A DNA stretch of 5,887 nt from Bacteroidaceae bacterium (GTDB lineage Bacteria; Bacteroidota; Bacteroidia; Bacteroidales; Bacteroidaceae): the NCBI GenBank assembly GCA_900772575.1, contig CAAHEN010000100.1:1-5887 (forward strand), written 5' to 3'. The notes beneath the pieces are model-generated. The model was not told the DNA's origin. It ran no database searches and was given only the letters and a program-made list of their open reading frames with translations. The stretch's first letter is position 1. Each line of letters starts with the position of its first letter. Positions 1-5,887 of this stretch are shown piece by piece. Position numbers and translations under genes: made by a program.

Positions 1-435
1 CCCGGCGAGGCGGCCTATGTGGCCGCCGTCTCCGCCGCCCCCGAACTGGCGACAGAGGCCTATGCCCGCCGCGTCATTCTCATCAACCCCACCAACCTGC
101 TCATGGCCCTGCAGCTGACCTACAACCTCTGGCAGAGCGAGCTCCAGAGCCGGAGCGTCAGTGAGATCTATGCTTCCGCCGAGCGGCTCTACAAGAAGTT
201 TTGCGGCTTCGCCAAAAACTTCAATCAGATAGGCCAGGGCATCGGCCAGCTCTCAGCCGCCTACGAGCGCGCCGAGAAGCAACTCACCACCGGTCGCGGC
301 AACATCGTCAGCCAGCTCGAAGGCTGGAAGAAGAAGGGGCTCACGCCGGCCACCGACATACCTGCCGCGCTGAAGCGGGAAGACGGGGTGGCCGACGGGG
401 ACGAGGGAGAGACCGAAGCCGGTGACCTAGCGTAG
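1..435 (+). CDS. rmuC: DNA recombination protein RmuC, C-terminal part (5' end outside window)
   Basis: The reading frame is open from base 1 and ends at TAG 433-435, so only about the last 144 residues are present. The visible part matches the end of the RmuC family nuclease-like domain: a segment reading RRVILINPTNLLMALQLTYN is followed by LW, then a helical stretch with YKKFCGFAKNFNQIGQGI and a late LTTGRGNIVSQLEGWKK motif. In this family the domain is followed by a short variable tail. Here the tail is acidic (GVADGDEGETEAGDLA) and probably disordered. RmuC proteins are linked to limiting recombination at inverted repeats and are predicted to have a restriction-endonuclease-like fold; the exact biochemical activity is poorly defined. 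An internal GTG at 19 is not a likely start, because conserved family sequence continues upstream of it. The next gene is 457 bases downstream, so this is the end of its transcription unit. Confidence 0.9.
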   Translation, partial: PGEAAYVAAVSAAPELATEAYARRVILINPTNLLMALQLTYNLWQSELQSRSVSEIYASAERLYKKFCGFAKNFNQIGQGIGQLSAAYERAEKQLTTGRGNIVSQLEGWKKKGLTPATDIPAALKREDGVADGDEGETEAGDLA

Positions 436-505
436 GATTAAGGCGATACAGTACAGACTGAACCGACGACTCAGGGAAAGGGTCTACTTCGATACGCCTT
501 TGAAC

Positions 506-523
506 AGGTTCTATGAGAACTTT
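506..523 (+). terminator. Possible weak terminator hairpin after rmuC
   Basis: GTTCT (508-512), loop ATG and AGAAC (516-520) form a perfect 5-bp stem. G507-T521 (wobble) and A506-T522 extend it to 7 bp. Only three T residues follow the core stem and GC content is low, so termination here is uncertain. The position, about 70 bases past the rmuC stop, is reasonable. Confidence 0.25.
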
Positions 524-639
524 CCATGACTTTGCATTTGCTGTTGGACTCTTACAACCCGACTGGTCAATCTGTTTGTCAACCACAGAGATAACTCGGA
601 TAATGTGATAACGATAGAATCTGTAACGGACAAAGGATA

Positions 640-746
640 GAAACGTGTCGAGGAAACCGGCTTTTCTTCGACATATCCAAGAAACGTGTCGAAGGAATCG
701 GCTTTTCTTCGACACATCCGAAGAACGTGTCGAGGAATCGGCTTTA
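640..746 (+). repeat. Tandem 41-bp hairpin repeats (two full units plus a degenerate third)
   Basis: Unit 1 is 640-680 and unit 2 is 681-721; they differ at 5 of 41 positions. A decayed third copy covers about 722-746. Each full unit starts GAAACGTGTCGA, has a central CGGCTTTT and ends TTCGACAYATCC. Unit 2 folds as GTGTCGAAGGAA (686-697) against TTTTCTTCGACAC (704-715 pairing), with loop TCGGCT. Unit 1 folds the same way (645-656 with 663-674). The three stem differences between units (652/693, 654/695, 674/715) all keep Watson-Crick or G-U pairing on the + strand RNA. The unit length is not a multiple of 3, so minus-strand open frames through it do not read a repeated peptide in one frame. 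Function is unknown; candidates are a REP-like intergenic palindrome or a leader or terminator structure. The rest of 436-892 shows no gene, tRNA or recognisable riboswitch. Confidence 0.8.
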
Positions 747-827
747 TACTAACACGAGTTGGTTGCAAGCCCTGGCGGCCGGCCAGCGTCTGGAACTTTT
801 CAAGCCCACACGCCCTCCGTTCGGCCA

Positions 828-835
828 GAATTTTG
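828..835 (+). promoter_or_regulatory. Candidate -7 element for ilvA
   Basis: GAATTTTG matches the Bacteroidota -7 consensus TAnnTTTG in all but the first base and lies about 58 bases before the ilvA ATG. No convincing TTTG-type -33 box sits about 20 bases upstream, so the call is weak. Transcription from here would exclude the hairpin repeats at 640-746 from the ilvA message. Confidence 0.3.
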
Positions 836-892
836 TAACTTGCGGGCCATTCCGTCTGACGACACCATCACACCAAACACTGAAATAGCAAC

Positions 893-2095
893 ATGCTGAC
901 ACTCGACCTCATCTATAAAGCCTCGACCGTGCTGCAAGACGTCGTGCGCAAGACGCCGCTCATACACATCGACAAGCTCAATCCTGCCTGCAACATTTTC
1001 CTGAAACCGGAGAACCTGCAGGTGACGGGCTCGTTCAAGGTGCGCGGCGCCGGCTTCAAGATTTCCCAACTCTCCGATGAGGAGAAGGGTCGCGGCGTCA
1101 TCGCCTGCTCGGCCGGCAACCACGCCCAGGGCGTGGCCCTTGCCGCGCGGCGCTACGGCATTCCGGCCCTGATCTGTATGCCCTCGGGCGCACCGATCAG
1201 CAAGGTGGAGGCCACGCGCGAACTGGGTGCGGAGATCTGTCTTGTGCCGGGGGTCTACGATGACGCCTATGCCCGTGCCATGCAGCTCAACGAGGAGAAG
1301 CACATGACCTTTATCCACCCCTTCGACGACGAGCAGGTCATCGCCGGGCAGGGGTCTATCGGCATGGAGATACTGGCCGAGAACCCTGACATCGACGTCG
1401 TCTTCGTGCCCATCGGAGGCGGCGGACTGGCCAGTGGCGTGGCCTATGCCGTCAAGACGCTCAAACCCTCGGTTCACGTCGTCGGCGTACAGGCGGAGGG
1501 AGCGGCGAGCATGCTCAACAGCCGGGAGCACAACCAGATAGAGACGCTGCAGAGCGTGCTGACCATCGCTGACGGCATCGCTGTCAAGGAGCCGGGCATC
1601 CACACCTTCGAGCTCTGCCAGCAGTATGTCGACGAGGTGGTATCGGTCAGCGAAGACGAGATCTGTGCCGCCATCCTGGCACTCATCGAGCATCACCGCC
1701 TCATAGCCGAGGGCGCCGGCGCTGTCAGCGTCGCCGCCGCCATGTTCGACAAGACCAGTATCGCCGGCAAGAATGTCTGCTGCATCGTCAGCGGTGGCAA
1801 CATCGACGTGACGATCCTCTCGCGGGTCATCAACCGGGGACTCATGAAGGGGGGACGCACCACGGAGATGCTCATCGAAATGCCCGACCGCCCCGGTTCG
1901 TTGCTGGGGCTCTGCAACGTCATCTGCCGCTACGGGGCCAACATCATCTCGGTGCACCACGAGCGCAACGGCGAGAGTCCGGATGTCAACTCCTGCAACC
2001 TGCGCATGGTGCTCGAGACGCGTGACCGCACACACATCAACGACATTCACATGGGCATCGAGGCTGCCGGCTATGCCATACTCCAGGAAAAATGA
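893..2095 (+). CDS. ilvA: Threonine ammonia-lyase (threonine deaminase), single ACT domain
   Basis: This is a PLP-dependent cytosolic enzyme that converts L-threonine to 2-oxobutanoate and ammonia, the entry step to isoleucine. The 400-residue length fits the shorter IlvA type. Residues 1 to about 320 are the catalytic fold-type II domain. The PLP lysine is K49 in GSFKVRGA, a substrate and cofactor loop SAGNHAQG lies at 73-80, the phosphate-binding glycine loop GGGGL at 175-179, and SGGN with the pyridine-nitrogen serine at 300-303. Residues about 325-400 (MLIEMPDRPGSLLGLCNVI and onward) form one ACT domain, which suggests allosteric control by an amino acid. Plain catabolic TdcB lacks this domain, and E. 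coli IlvA has a longer two-part regulatory region. No Shine-Dalgarno precedes the ATG, as is usual in Bacteroidota; the start fits the family N-terminus. The stop overlaps the first possible ATG of the next gene by four bases (ATGA). The catalytic function is secure; isoleucine as effector is inference. Confidence 0.95.
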   Translation: MLTLDLIYKASTVLQDVVRKTPLIHIDKLNPACNIFLKPENLQVTGSFKVRGAGFKISQLSDEEKGRGVIACSAGNHAQGVALAARRYGIPALICMPSGAPISKVEATRELGAEICLVPGVYDDAYARAMQLNEEKHMTFIHPFDDEQVIAGQGSIGMEILAENPDIDVVFVPIGGGGLASGVAYAVKTLKPSVHVVGVQAEGAASMLNSREHNQIETLQSVLTIADGIAVKEPGIHTFELCQQYVDEVVSVSEDEICAAILALIEHHRLIAEGAGAVSVAAAMFDKTSIAGKNVCCIVSGGNIDVTILSRVINRGLMKGGRTTEMLIEMPDRPGSLLGLCNVICRYGANIISVHHERNGESPDVNSCNLRMVLETRDRTHINDIHMGIEAAGYAILQEK

Positions 2096-4224
2096 AGTCT
2101 CCCAGAAACCTTCACCACACCTCCATGCAAAAGCACTTGCTCACACTGCTGCTCATCCTTATCGCGGCGACGACAACCCAGGCTGGCCGCATACGCGTTG
2201 CCTGTGTCGGCAACAGCATCACCTACGGCGCGGGGATAGCTGCCCGTGACCGCAACAGTTATCCCGCACAGCTACAGGCCTGTCTCGGTGAGGGATACGA
2301 CGTCAGGAACTTCGGTGTCTCGGGAACCACACTCAGCAGTGCGGGCGACTACCCTTACGCCAGGACGGCAGCTTACGACAGTTCGATGGCATTCAGCCCC
2401 GATATTGTGCTCATCAAGCTCGGCACCAACGACACGAAGCCGCAAAACTGGCGCCACTGCGGGGCATTCCGCGCCGATTACCAGCGCCTCATCGACCGCT
2501 ACCGCAGCCTGCCCTCGCGGCCGCGCATCATATTGCTGACGCCGGTGCGCTGCTTTCTCGAGCCTGGTGCTGAAATCAGTGCGGCGCTCATCGCGGACTC
2601 GGTCGGGCCGGCTGTGAAAGCGCTGGCCTACAGCAACGGTCTTGAGGTTATCGACCTCTACCCCCTCTTCGGCGACCGCTGGGAGGCGGCGCTCATGCCC
2701 GATCGCCTGCACCCCTCCGCCATCGGCGCCGGACGCATGGCCGAAAAAATCGGTGGCTATCTGTTGGCGCCACGTGCCGATGGCCATAGCGCGATCACCA
2801 TCAGCGGTGCCGTGCCGTTCAACTACCACGGCTACAGTGGGCTGGGCTATGAGACCGACGGGCTGCACTGTCTGCTCGTCAGGCCGCGCCGCGAAGCACC
2901 AGGGCGCCCGTGGGTGCTTCGTGCCCGTTTCTGGGGACATGAGCCACAGACGGACATCGCCCTGCTCGAGCGCGGCTTCCACATCGCCTATTGTGACGTG
3001 GCCGACCTCTACGGCGCTCCGGTCGCCGTCAGCCGATGGGACCGTTTCTACCGCCACATGCGCCGCCTTGGGTTCAACCGAAAGGTGGTGCTCGAGGGCA
3101 TGAGCCGTGGAGGACTTATCGTCTACAACTGGGCTGTGTGCAATGTGGCCCGGGTGGCCTGTGTCTATGCCGACGCGCCGGTGATGGATTTCAAAAGCTG
3201 GCCGATGGGCGACGGTGCCTCGGCGGGCTCGCCAGCCGACACCCAAAAACTGCTGCGTGCCTATGGCTTCGCCAATGCGTCCCAGGCGCGGGCGTGGCGT
3301 CGGCAACCGCTTGACGCCGCACGCCGTTTGGCACGTGCTGGCATTCCTTGTCTGCACGTGGTGGGCGATGCCGATGACGTCGTGCCCGTCGACGAGAACA
3401 CGGCGCTTTTCGAGCAGGCCATGGCTCGTCACGGCTGTCCCGTCACCGTCATTCACAAGCCAGGCGTCGGTCATCACCCGCATTCGCTCAGTGACCCGGC
3501 ACCCATTGTCAACTTCATTCTGAAAGCCACAGGCCTCTATTGCAACCCATGCGTCCGCGCCGTGCCGGGCAATGAGTTCCGTGCCGGCGCGGGCTGGAAG
3601 GCCGGTGCGGAGTGGCACGCCGTCAGTGCCGATATCCGCCAGACGCTGGCCGGACGCCACCTGCGTCTCCTGCTGCTCGGCAATTCCATCATGCAGGGTT
3701 GGGGCGGGCGGCGCAGCTTAGTGACGCATGCCCCGGGACGGGCGGCGCTCGACAGCCTGCTGGCTGACAGCTGGGAGACGGCGGGCATATCCGGTGACCG
3801 CACGCAGAACCTGCTCTGGCGCCTCAGACACGACGGCTACGCGACCGCTCGGCCCGACAATGTCGTCATCGCCATCGGCGTCAACAATGTCATTGCCGGC
3901 ACCGACAGTCCGGCCGACATCGCTGCGGGCATCATCGCGGTGACCGAGGAGGCCGAGCGCATGTTTCCCGACGCCCGCATCGTGCTGCTGGGCTTGCTTC
4001 CCACCGGTGCTGACCCGCAGGGACGCGACCGTCGGGCCTACGAGGAGATCCAGCGGCTGCTCAGCCGTCACCGCTTCAGCCGTGCCCGCCATGTCGTCCC
4101 GACGGCGTGGTTCACCGATGCCGCAGGCCGTCTGCGTGAGGGGCTATACAGCGCCGACGCCATTCATCTGACCGCAGCGGGCTACAGCCGCTGGGCGCAC
4201 TGTCTGGCGGCGCTCCTGCAATGA
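2092..4224 (+). CDS. Exported three-domain hydrolase: SGNH/GDSL - alpha/beta hydrolase - SGNH/GDSL
   Basis: Three esterase-like domains lie in one 710-residue chain. Domain 1 (about 33-226) is SGNH: GNSIT with S42, the FGVSG oxyanion glycine G78, GTND 111-114, and D204/H207 in DRLHPS. Domain 2 (about 235-480) looks like an alpha/beta hydrolase: nucleophile elbow GMSRGG with S338, acid D428 or D429 in GDADDVVP, and H461 or H462 in GVGHH. Domain 3 (about 520-710) is a second SGNH domain: GNSIMQGW with S532, GISGDR with G568, GVNN 596-599, and D689/H692 in DAIHLTAAGY. All three catalytic sets look complete. A signal peptide (hydrophobic LLTLLLILIAA, likely cut after TTTQA, residue 31) with no lipobox cysteine predicts a periplasmic or secreted protein. 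The first ATG overlaps the ilvA stop, but ATG 2125 (M12) gives a more typical signal peptide and may be the true start. De-acylation of plant or host glycans is inference; the substrate cannot be read from the sequence. A strong terminator follows. Confidence 0.88.
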   Translation: MKSPRNLHHTSMQKHLLTLLLILIAATTTQAGRIRVACVGNSITYGAGIAARDRNSYPAQLQACLGEGYDVRNFGVSGTTLSSAGDYPYARTAAYDSSMAFSPDIVLIKLGTNDTKPQNWRHCGAFRADYQRLIDRYRSLPSRPRIILLTPVRCFLEPGAEISAALIADSVGPAVKALAYSNGLEVIDLYPLFGDRWEAALMPDRLHPSAIGAGRMAEKIGGYLLAPRADGHSAITISGAVPFNYHGYSGLGYETDGLHCLLVRPRREAPGRPWVLRARFWGHEPQTDIALLERGFHIAYCDVADLYGAPVAVSRWDRFYRHMRRLGFNRKVVLEGMSRGGLIVYNWAVCNVARVACVYADAPVMDFKSWPMGDGASAGSPADTQKLLRAYGFANASQARAWRRQPLDAARRLARAGIPCLHVVGDADDVVPVDENTALFEQAMARHGCPVTVIHKPGVGHHPHSLSDPAPIVNFILKATGLYCNPCVRAVPGNEFRAGAGWKAGAEWHAVSADIRQTLAGRHLRLLLLGNSIMQGWGGRRSLVTHAPGRAALDSLLADSWETAGISGDRTQNLLWRLRHDGYATARPDNVVIAIGVNNVIAGTDSPADIAAGIIAVTEEAERMFPDARIVLLGLLPTGADPQGRDRRAYEEIQRLLSRHRFSRARHVVPTAWFTDAAGRLREGLYSADAIHLTAAGYSRWAHCLAALLQ
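2125..2184 (+). other. Signal peptide region of the three-domain hydrolase (alternative start at 2125)
   Basis: Counting from ATG 2125, the peptide is MQKHLLTLLLILIAATTTQA. It has a short basic n-region, a leucine-rich h-region and a small-residue c-region, and is followed by GRIRV and the GNS motif. The upstream start at 2092 would add 11 polar and basic residues and still allow export. No cysteine sits at the cleavage point, so signal peptidase I processing is predicted rather than lipoprotein anchoring. Confidence 0.75.
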
Positions 4225-4234
4225 AACCGACCAT

Positions 4235-4264
4235 ACCGCCGGCCCAGGCGCCGGCGGTGCTTTT
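4235..4264 (+). terminator. Rho-independent terminator after the three-domain hydrolase
   Basis: ACCGCCGGC (4235-4243) and GCCGGCGGT (4250-4258) form a perfect 9-bp GC-rich stem with the six-base loop CCAGGC. Two bases later comes TTTT, then CCC. It starts 10 bases after the hydrolase stop codon and separates the ilvA-hydrolase unit from ldhA. Confidence 0.88.
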
Positions 4265-4296
4265 CCCTATAGCAATACACTAAAGACTAAACGACT

Positions 4297-5295
4297 ATGG
4301 CAATCAAAATCGCATTCTTCGACGCGAAGCCTTACGACGAGGCCTCGTTCGACACAGTCAACCGTGACTTCAACTTTGAGATTGTATATTACAAGGAGCG
4401 CCTGAACCGCAAGACGGTGCCTCTGGCCAAGGGGGCCGACGTGGCCTGCATCTTCGTCAATGCGGAGTGCAATGAGCAGGTGGTCGAGGAGCTCCACAAG
4501 AATGGGGTGAAACTGATAGCCCTGCGCTGTGCCGGTTTCAACAATGTGGACCTGGCCGCAGCCAAGGCCCGCAGCATCCGCGTGGTGCATGTGCCGGCCT
4601 ACTCGCCCCACGGCGTGGCCGAATATGCCGTGGCCCTCATGCTCTGTCTCAACCGCAAGATCTACCGCGCTGTCAGCCGCACGCGAGAGGGAAACTTCTC
4701 GCTCGACGGCCTGCTGGGCTTCGACATGTACCAGAAGACCATTGGCGTCATCGGTACGGGCAAGATTGCCAGGGAGCTCATCAAGATTGTTCGCGGCTTC
4801 GGCATGAACGTGCTCGCCTACGACCTCTACCCGGACAACGCCTTCGCCGAGGCTCACGGCATGAAATACGTCACACTCCCTGAGCTCTACGCGCAGAGCG
4901 ACATCATCTCGCTCCACTGCCCCCTGACCGACGCCACCAAGTTCCTCATCAACCACGACAGCATCAGCCAGATGAAGCCGGGGGTCATGATCATCAATAC
5001 CGGGCGCGGCAAACTGATTCACACCAACGACCTCATCGAGGGGTTGAAGGAGAAGCAGGTGGGTTGCGCCGCTCTCGACGTCTACGAGGAGGAGGGTGAC
5101 TACTTCTACGAGGACCGCAGCGACAAGATGATCGATGACGACACACTGGCCCGCCTGCTGATGATGCCCAACGTCATTGTCACCTCACACCAGGCTTTCT
5201 TCACCCGCGAGGCGCTTCACAACATTGCCTCGACCACACTCGCCAATATCCGTGCCTTCGCTGAGGGACAGGACTTGGTCAACGAGGTGAAGTAG
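4297..5295 (+). CDS. ldhA: D-lactate dehydrogenase (D-2-hydroxyacid dehydrogenase family)
   Basis: This cytosolic NAD-dependent enzyme reduces pyruvate to D-lactate and regenerates NAD during fermentation. The 332-residue length is standard for D-LDH. An N-terminal substrate-binding lobe contains RCAGFNNVDL (about 84-93) and HVPAYSPHGVAEYAV. The Rossmann nucleotide loop is GTGKIA (153-158), followed by an acidic residue in AYDLYPD that favours NAD over NADP. The catalytic triad is R237 in NTGRG, E266 in DVYEEE and H298 in SHQAFFT. The Arg-Glu-His spacing of 29 and 32 residues equals that of Lactobacillus D-LDH. The wide SHQAFFT and YEEEGDYFYED segments fit LdhA rather than phosphoglycerate or glycerate dehydrogenases. 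No Shine-Dalgarno precedes the ATG. Only 32 bases separate the preceding terminator from the start, and no clear promoter is visible there, so expression may need a promoter overlapping the terminator or read-through. The rrn leader region follows downstream. Confidence 0.94.
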   Translation: MAIKIAFFDAKPYDEASFDTVNRDFNFEIVYYKERLNRKTVPLAKGADVACIFVNAECNEQVVEELHKNGVKLIALRCAGFNNVDLAAAKARSIRVVHVPAYSPHGVAEYAVALMLCLNRKIYRAVSRTREGNFSLDGLLGFDMYQKTIGVIGTGKIARELIKIVRGFGMNVLAYDLYPDNAFAEAHGMKYVTLPELYAQSDIISLHCPLTDATKFLINHDSISQMKPGVMIINTGRGKLIHTNDLIEGLKEKQVGCAALDVYEEEGDYFYEDRSDKMIDDDTLARLLMMPNVIVTSHQAFFTREALHNIASTTLANIRAFAEGQDLVNEVK

Positions 5296-5349
5296 AAGCC
5301 CGGCGCCCCGGCATAGGAAGGGGCCCAGGTAATACAGCTTGCCTTCGAT

Positions 5350-5368
5350 GCCGGAATACACCGGCTTT
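5350..5368 (+). terminator. Possible weak terminator hairpin after ldhA
   Basis: GCCGG (5350-5354), loop AATACA and CCGGC (5361-5365) form a 5-bp GC stem followed directly by TTT. It is short for an intrinsic terminator. It is the first of three closely spaced hairpins downstream of ldhA, where a terminator would be expected. Confidence 0.3.
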
Positions 5369-5383
5369 GCGGCAGGGTGAATG

Positions 5384-5408
5384 GGGATATCCATGCGGAT
5401 GTCCCTTT
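5384..5408 (+). terminator. Possible terminator hairpin before the rrn promoter
   Basis: GGGATATCC (5384-5392) pairs with GGATGTCCC (5397-5405) around the loop ATGC. The stem is 9 bp with one G-U pair. TTTCT follows. The stem is stable but the T-tract is short and interrupted. It could protect the rrn promoter from ldhA read-through. Confidence 0.4.
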
Positions 5409-5410
5409 CT

Positions 5411-5426
5411 CGTACCCTTTGGTACG
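5411..5426 (+). repeat. Small inverted repeat CGTACC-CTTT-GGTACG
   Basis: A perfect 6-bp inverted repeat with a four-base loop starts six bases after the preceding hairpin. No T-tract follows. It could be a transcript hairpin or a protein-binding palindrome; nothing in the sequence decides this. Confidence 0.45.
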
Positions 5427-5565
5427 GTATGCCCACAGAGGGCCTGCGGTGTCTACACCTTATATATAATATAAAGCCACACCTTGGAGCGAGAAAAAAG
5501 TTTACTCTTTGTCTGACCATGTAAGGTTCAGTATATGAGAGTGATGTAGAGACTTTACAGGGATC

Positions 5566-5632
5566 GCCGGAAAAATTCTTTGAAAAAAGTTGGCCAAAGG
5601 CTTGGCCGGAATGTAGCAAGTTCGTAATTTTG
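5566..5632 (+). promoter_or_regulatory. Ribosomal RNA operon promoter (Bacteroidota type)
   Basis: The -7 box TAATTTTG (5625-5632) matches the Bacteroidota consensus TAnnTTTG perfectly. CTTG at 5601-5604, 20 bases upstream of it, fits the TTTG-type -33 box at 3 of 4 bases. An A/T-rich stretch with A- and T-runs (about 5569-5590) lies just upstream, where an UP-like element would sit. TTGGCC occurs twice, at 5590-5595 and 5602-5607, around the -33 position. The predicted start is near 5639, giving an rRNA leader of about 190 bases. Confidence 0.75.
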
Positions 5633-5639
5633 CACTCGC

Positions 5640-5828
5640 TAAACGGAACGAGGCCTACGCCTGACACCGCGAAGCAAGTGATCTTTGAAGAGATTTACAT
5701 AAAACTTTTATGAGAAGTACAAGACAATGAGCAAGTCTTTATGACTTACTCGGGTAAAACCAAACTTGTCATTTTCTTTAAACAGGTATTTATCCACGAG
5801 CAACAGAAAAAGAACAAGACACATACAT
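5640..5828 (+). other. 16S rRNA precursor leader
   Basis: This non-coding leader lies between the predicted rrn transcription start and the mature 16S 5' end. It contains a boxA-like motif (5679-5690), the near-palindrome CATAAAA-C-TTTTATG (5698-5712), and a hairpin 5729-5737/5743-5751 whose left arm can alternatively pair with 5764-5773. Such leaders normally carry antitermination signals and one strand of the RNase III processing stem, whose partner would lie beyond the window. Confidence 0.7.
5679..5690 (+). promoter_or_regulatory. boxA-like rRNA antitermination motif
   Basis: TGATCTTTGAAG resembles the bacterial boxA core (TGCTCTTTAACA in E. coli), which is bound by NusB/NusE in rRNA antitermination. 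It lies about 40 bases after the predicted start, which suits that role. ATCTTTGAAGAGAT can also form a short hairpin. The assignment rests on motif similarity and position only. Confidence 0.45.

Positions 5829-5887
<59 letters not shown>

Noticed and set aside
341..768. Two minus-strand open frames of 124 and 85 codons between rmuC and ilvA
   Set aside because: They run through the 41-bp hairpin repeats, whose length is not a multiple of three, and the longer one also overlaps the end of rmuC. No domain or signal peptide is seen, and the + strand RNA structure explains the repeats better.
772..786. Inverted repeat CTGGC-GGCCG-GCCAG upstream of ilvA as a terminator or attenuator
   Set aside because: The stem is only 5 bp, the nearest T-run is about 10 bases away, and no leader peptide rich in isoleucine or threonine codons precedes it.
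436..892. Search for a tRNA, riboswitch or mobile-element ends before ilvA
   Set aside because: No cloverleaf, T-loop GTTCRA signature, CCA end, transposase fragment or target-site duplication was visible. Only the hairpin repeats and minor palindromes stand out.
800..2050. Long minus-strand open frame (416 codons) opposite ilvA
   Set aside because: It is antisense to a clear enzyme gene with complete motifs. GC-rich codon use on the + strand removes stops from this frame, and the peptide has no recognisable domain.
2272..3660. Long minus-strand open frame (462 codons) opposite the three-domain hydrolase
   Set aside because: It is the shadow of a gene with three intact catalytic motif sets. 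The translation is low in recognisable motifs and rich in H, D, R, V and A, as expected for an antisense read of GC-rich coding DNA.
4267..5022. Minus-strand open frame of 251 codons opposite ldhA
   Set aside because: It is antisense to ldhA, whose catalytic Arg-Glu-His spacing matches the family exactly; no independent coding evidence.
5305..5327. GCCCC/GGGGC pairing just after ldhA as an intrinsic terminator
   Set aside because: The stem is 5 bp with a long loop and no T-tract follows.
5185..5667. Minus-strand open frame of 160 codons from the ldhA end into the rrn leader
   Set aside because: It crosses ldhA coding sequence, the hairpin cluster and the rrn promoter, so it cannot be a normal gene. 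No family is recognised.

Overview
The window looks like a chromosomal segment of a Bacteroidales bacterium, plausibly a GC-rich member of the Prevotellaceae. The main evidence is the 16S rRNA 5' end at the right edge, whose first variable bases (GATGAACGCTAGCTACAGGC) are typical of Bacteroides and Prevotella. A perfect Bacteroidota-type -7 element (TAATTTTG) in front of it and the lack of clear Shine-Dalgarno sequences before the genes agree with this. The genus is inference. The coding regions look GC-rich by eye and the intergenic regions are AT-richer.

Layout, all on the + strand: (1) the 3' end of rmuC, cut by the left edge (1-435). (2) A 457-bp intergenic region (436-892) with no convincing gene. 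It holds a tandem array of about 41-bp units that each fold into a hairpin. (3) ilvA-type threonine ammonia-lyase with one ACT domain (893-2095). (4) A large exported three-domain hydrolase, SGNH + alpha/beta hydrolase + SGNH (2092-4224), whose first possible ATG overlaps the ilvA stop codon. It ends at a strong intrinsic terminator (4235-4264). (5) ldhA, a D-lactate dehydrogenase (4297-5295). (6) A 533-bp non-coding region (5296-5828) with a cluster of small hairpins, the ribosomal RNA promoter and a structured rRNA leader. (7) The first 59 bases of 16S rRNA, cut by the right edge.

Functionally this is mostly housekeeping. ilvA makes 2-oxobutanoate from threonine, the first committed step to isoleucine. 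ldhA reduces pyruvate to D-lactate in fermentation. rmuC is a DNA maintenance gene and the rrn operon begins on the right. The accessory-looking item is the three-domain hydrolase, which probably removes ester groups from glycans in the periplasm or at the cell surface and appears translationally linked to ilvA. I see no defence system, mobile element, CRISPR array or tRNA. The least explained signals are the hairpin repeat array before ilvA, whose units differ in the stem only at positions that keep RNA pairing, and the three complete catalytic motif sets in the hydrolase. Two mutually exclusive hairpins in the rRNA leader are a lesser signal.
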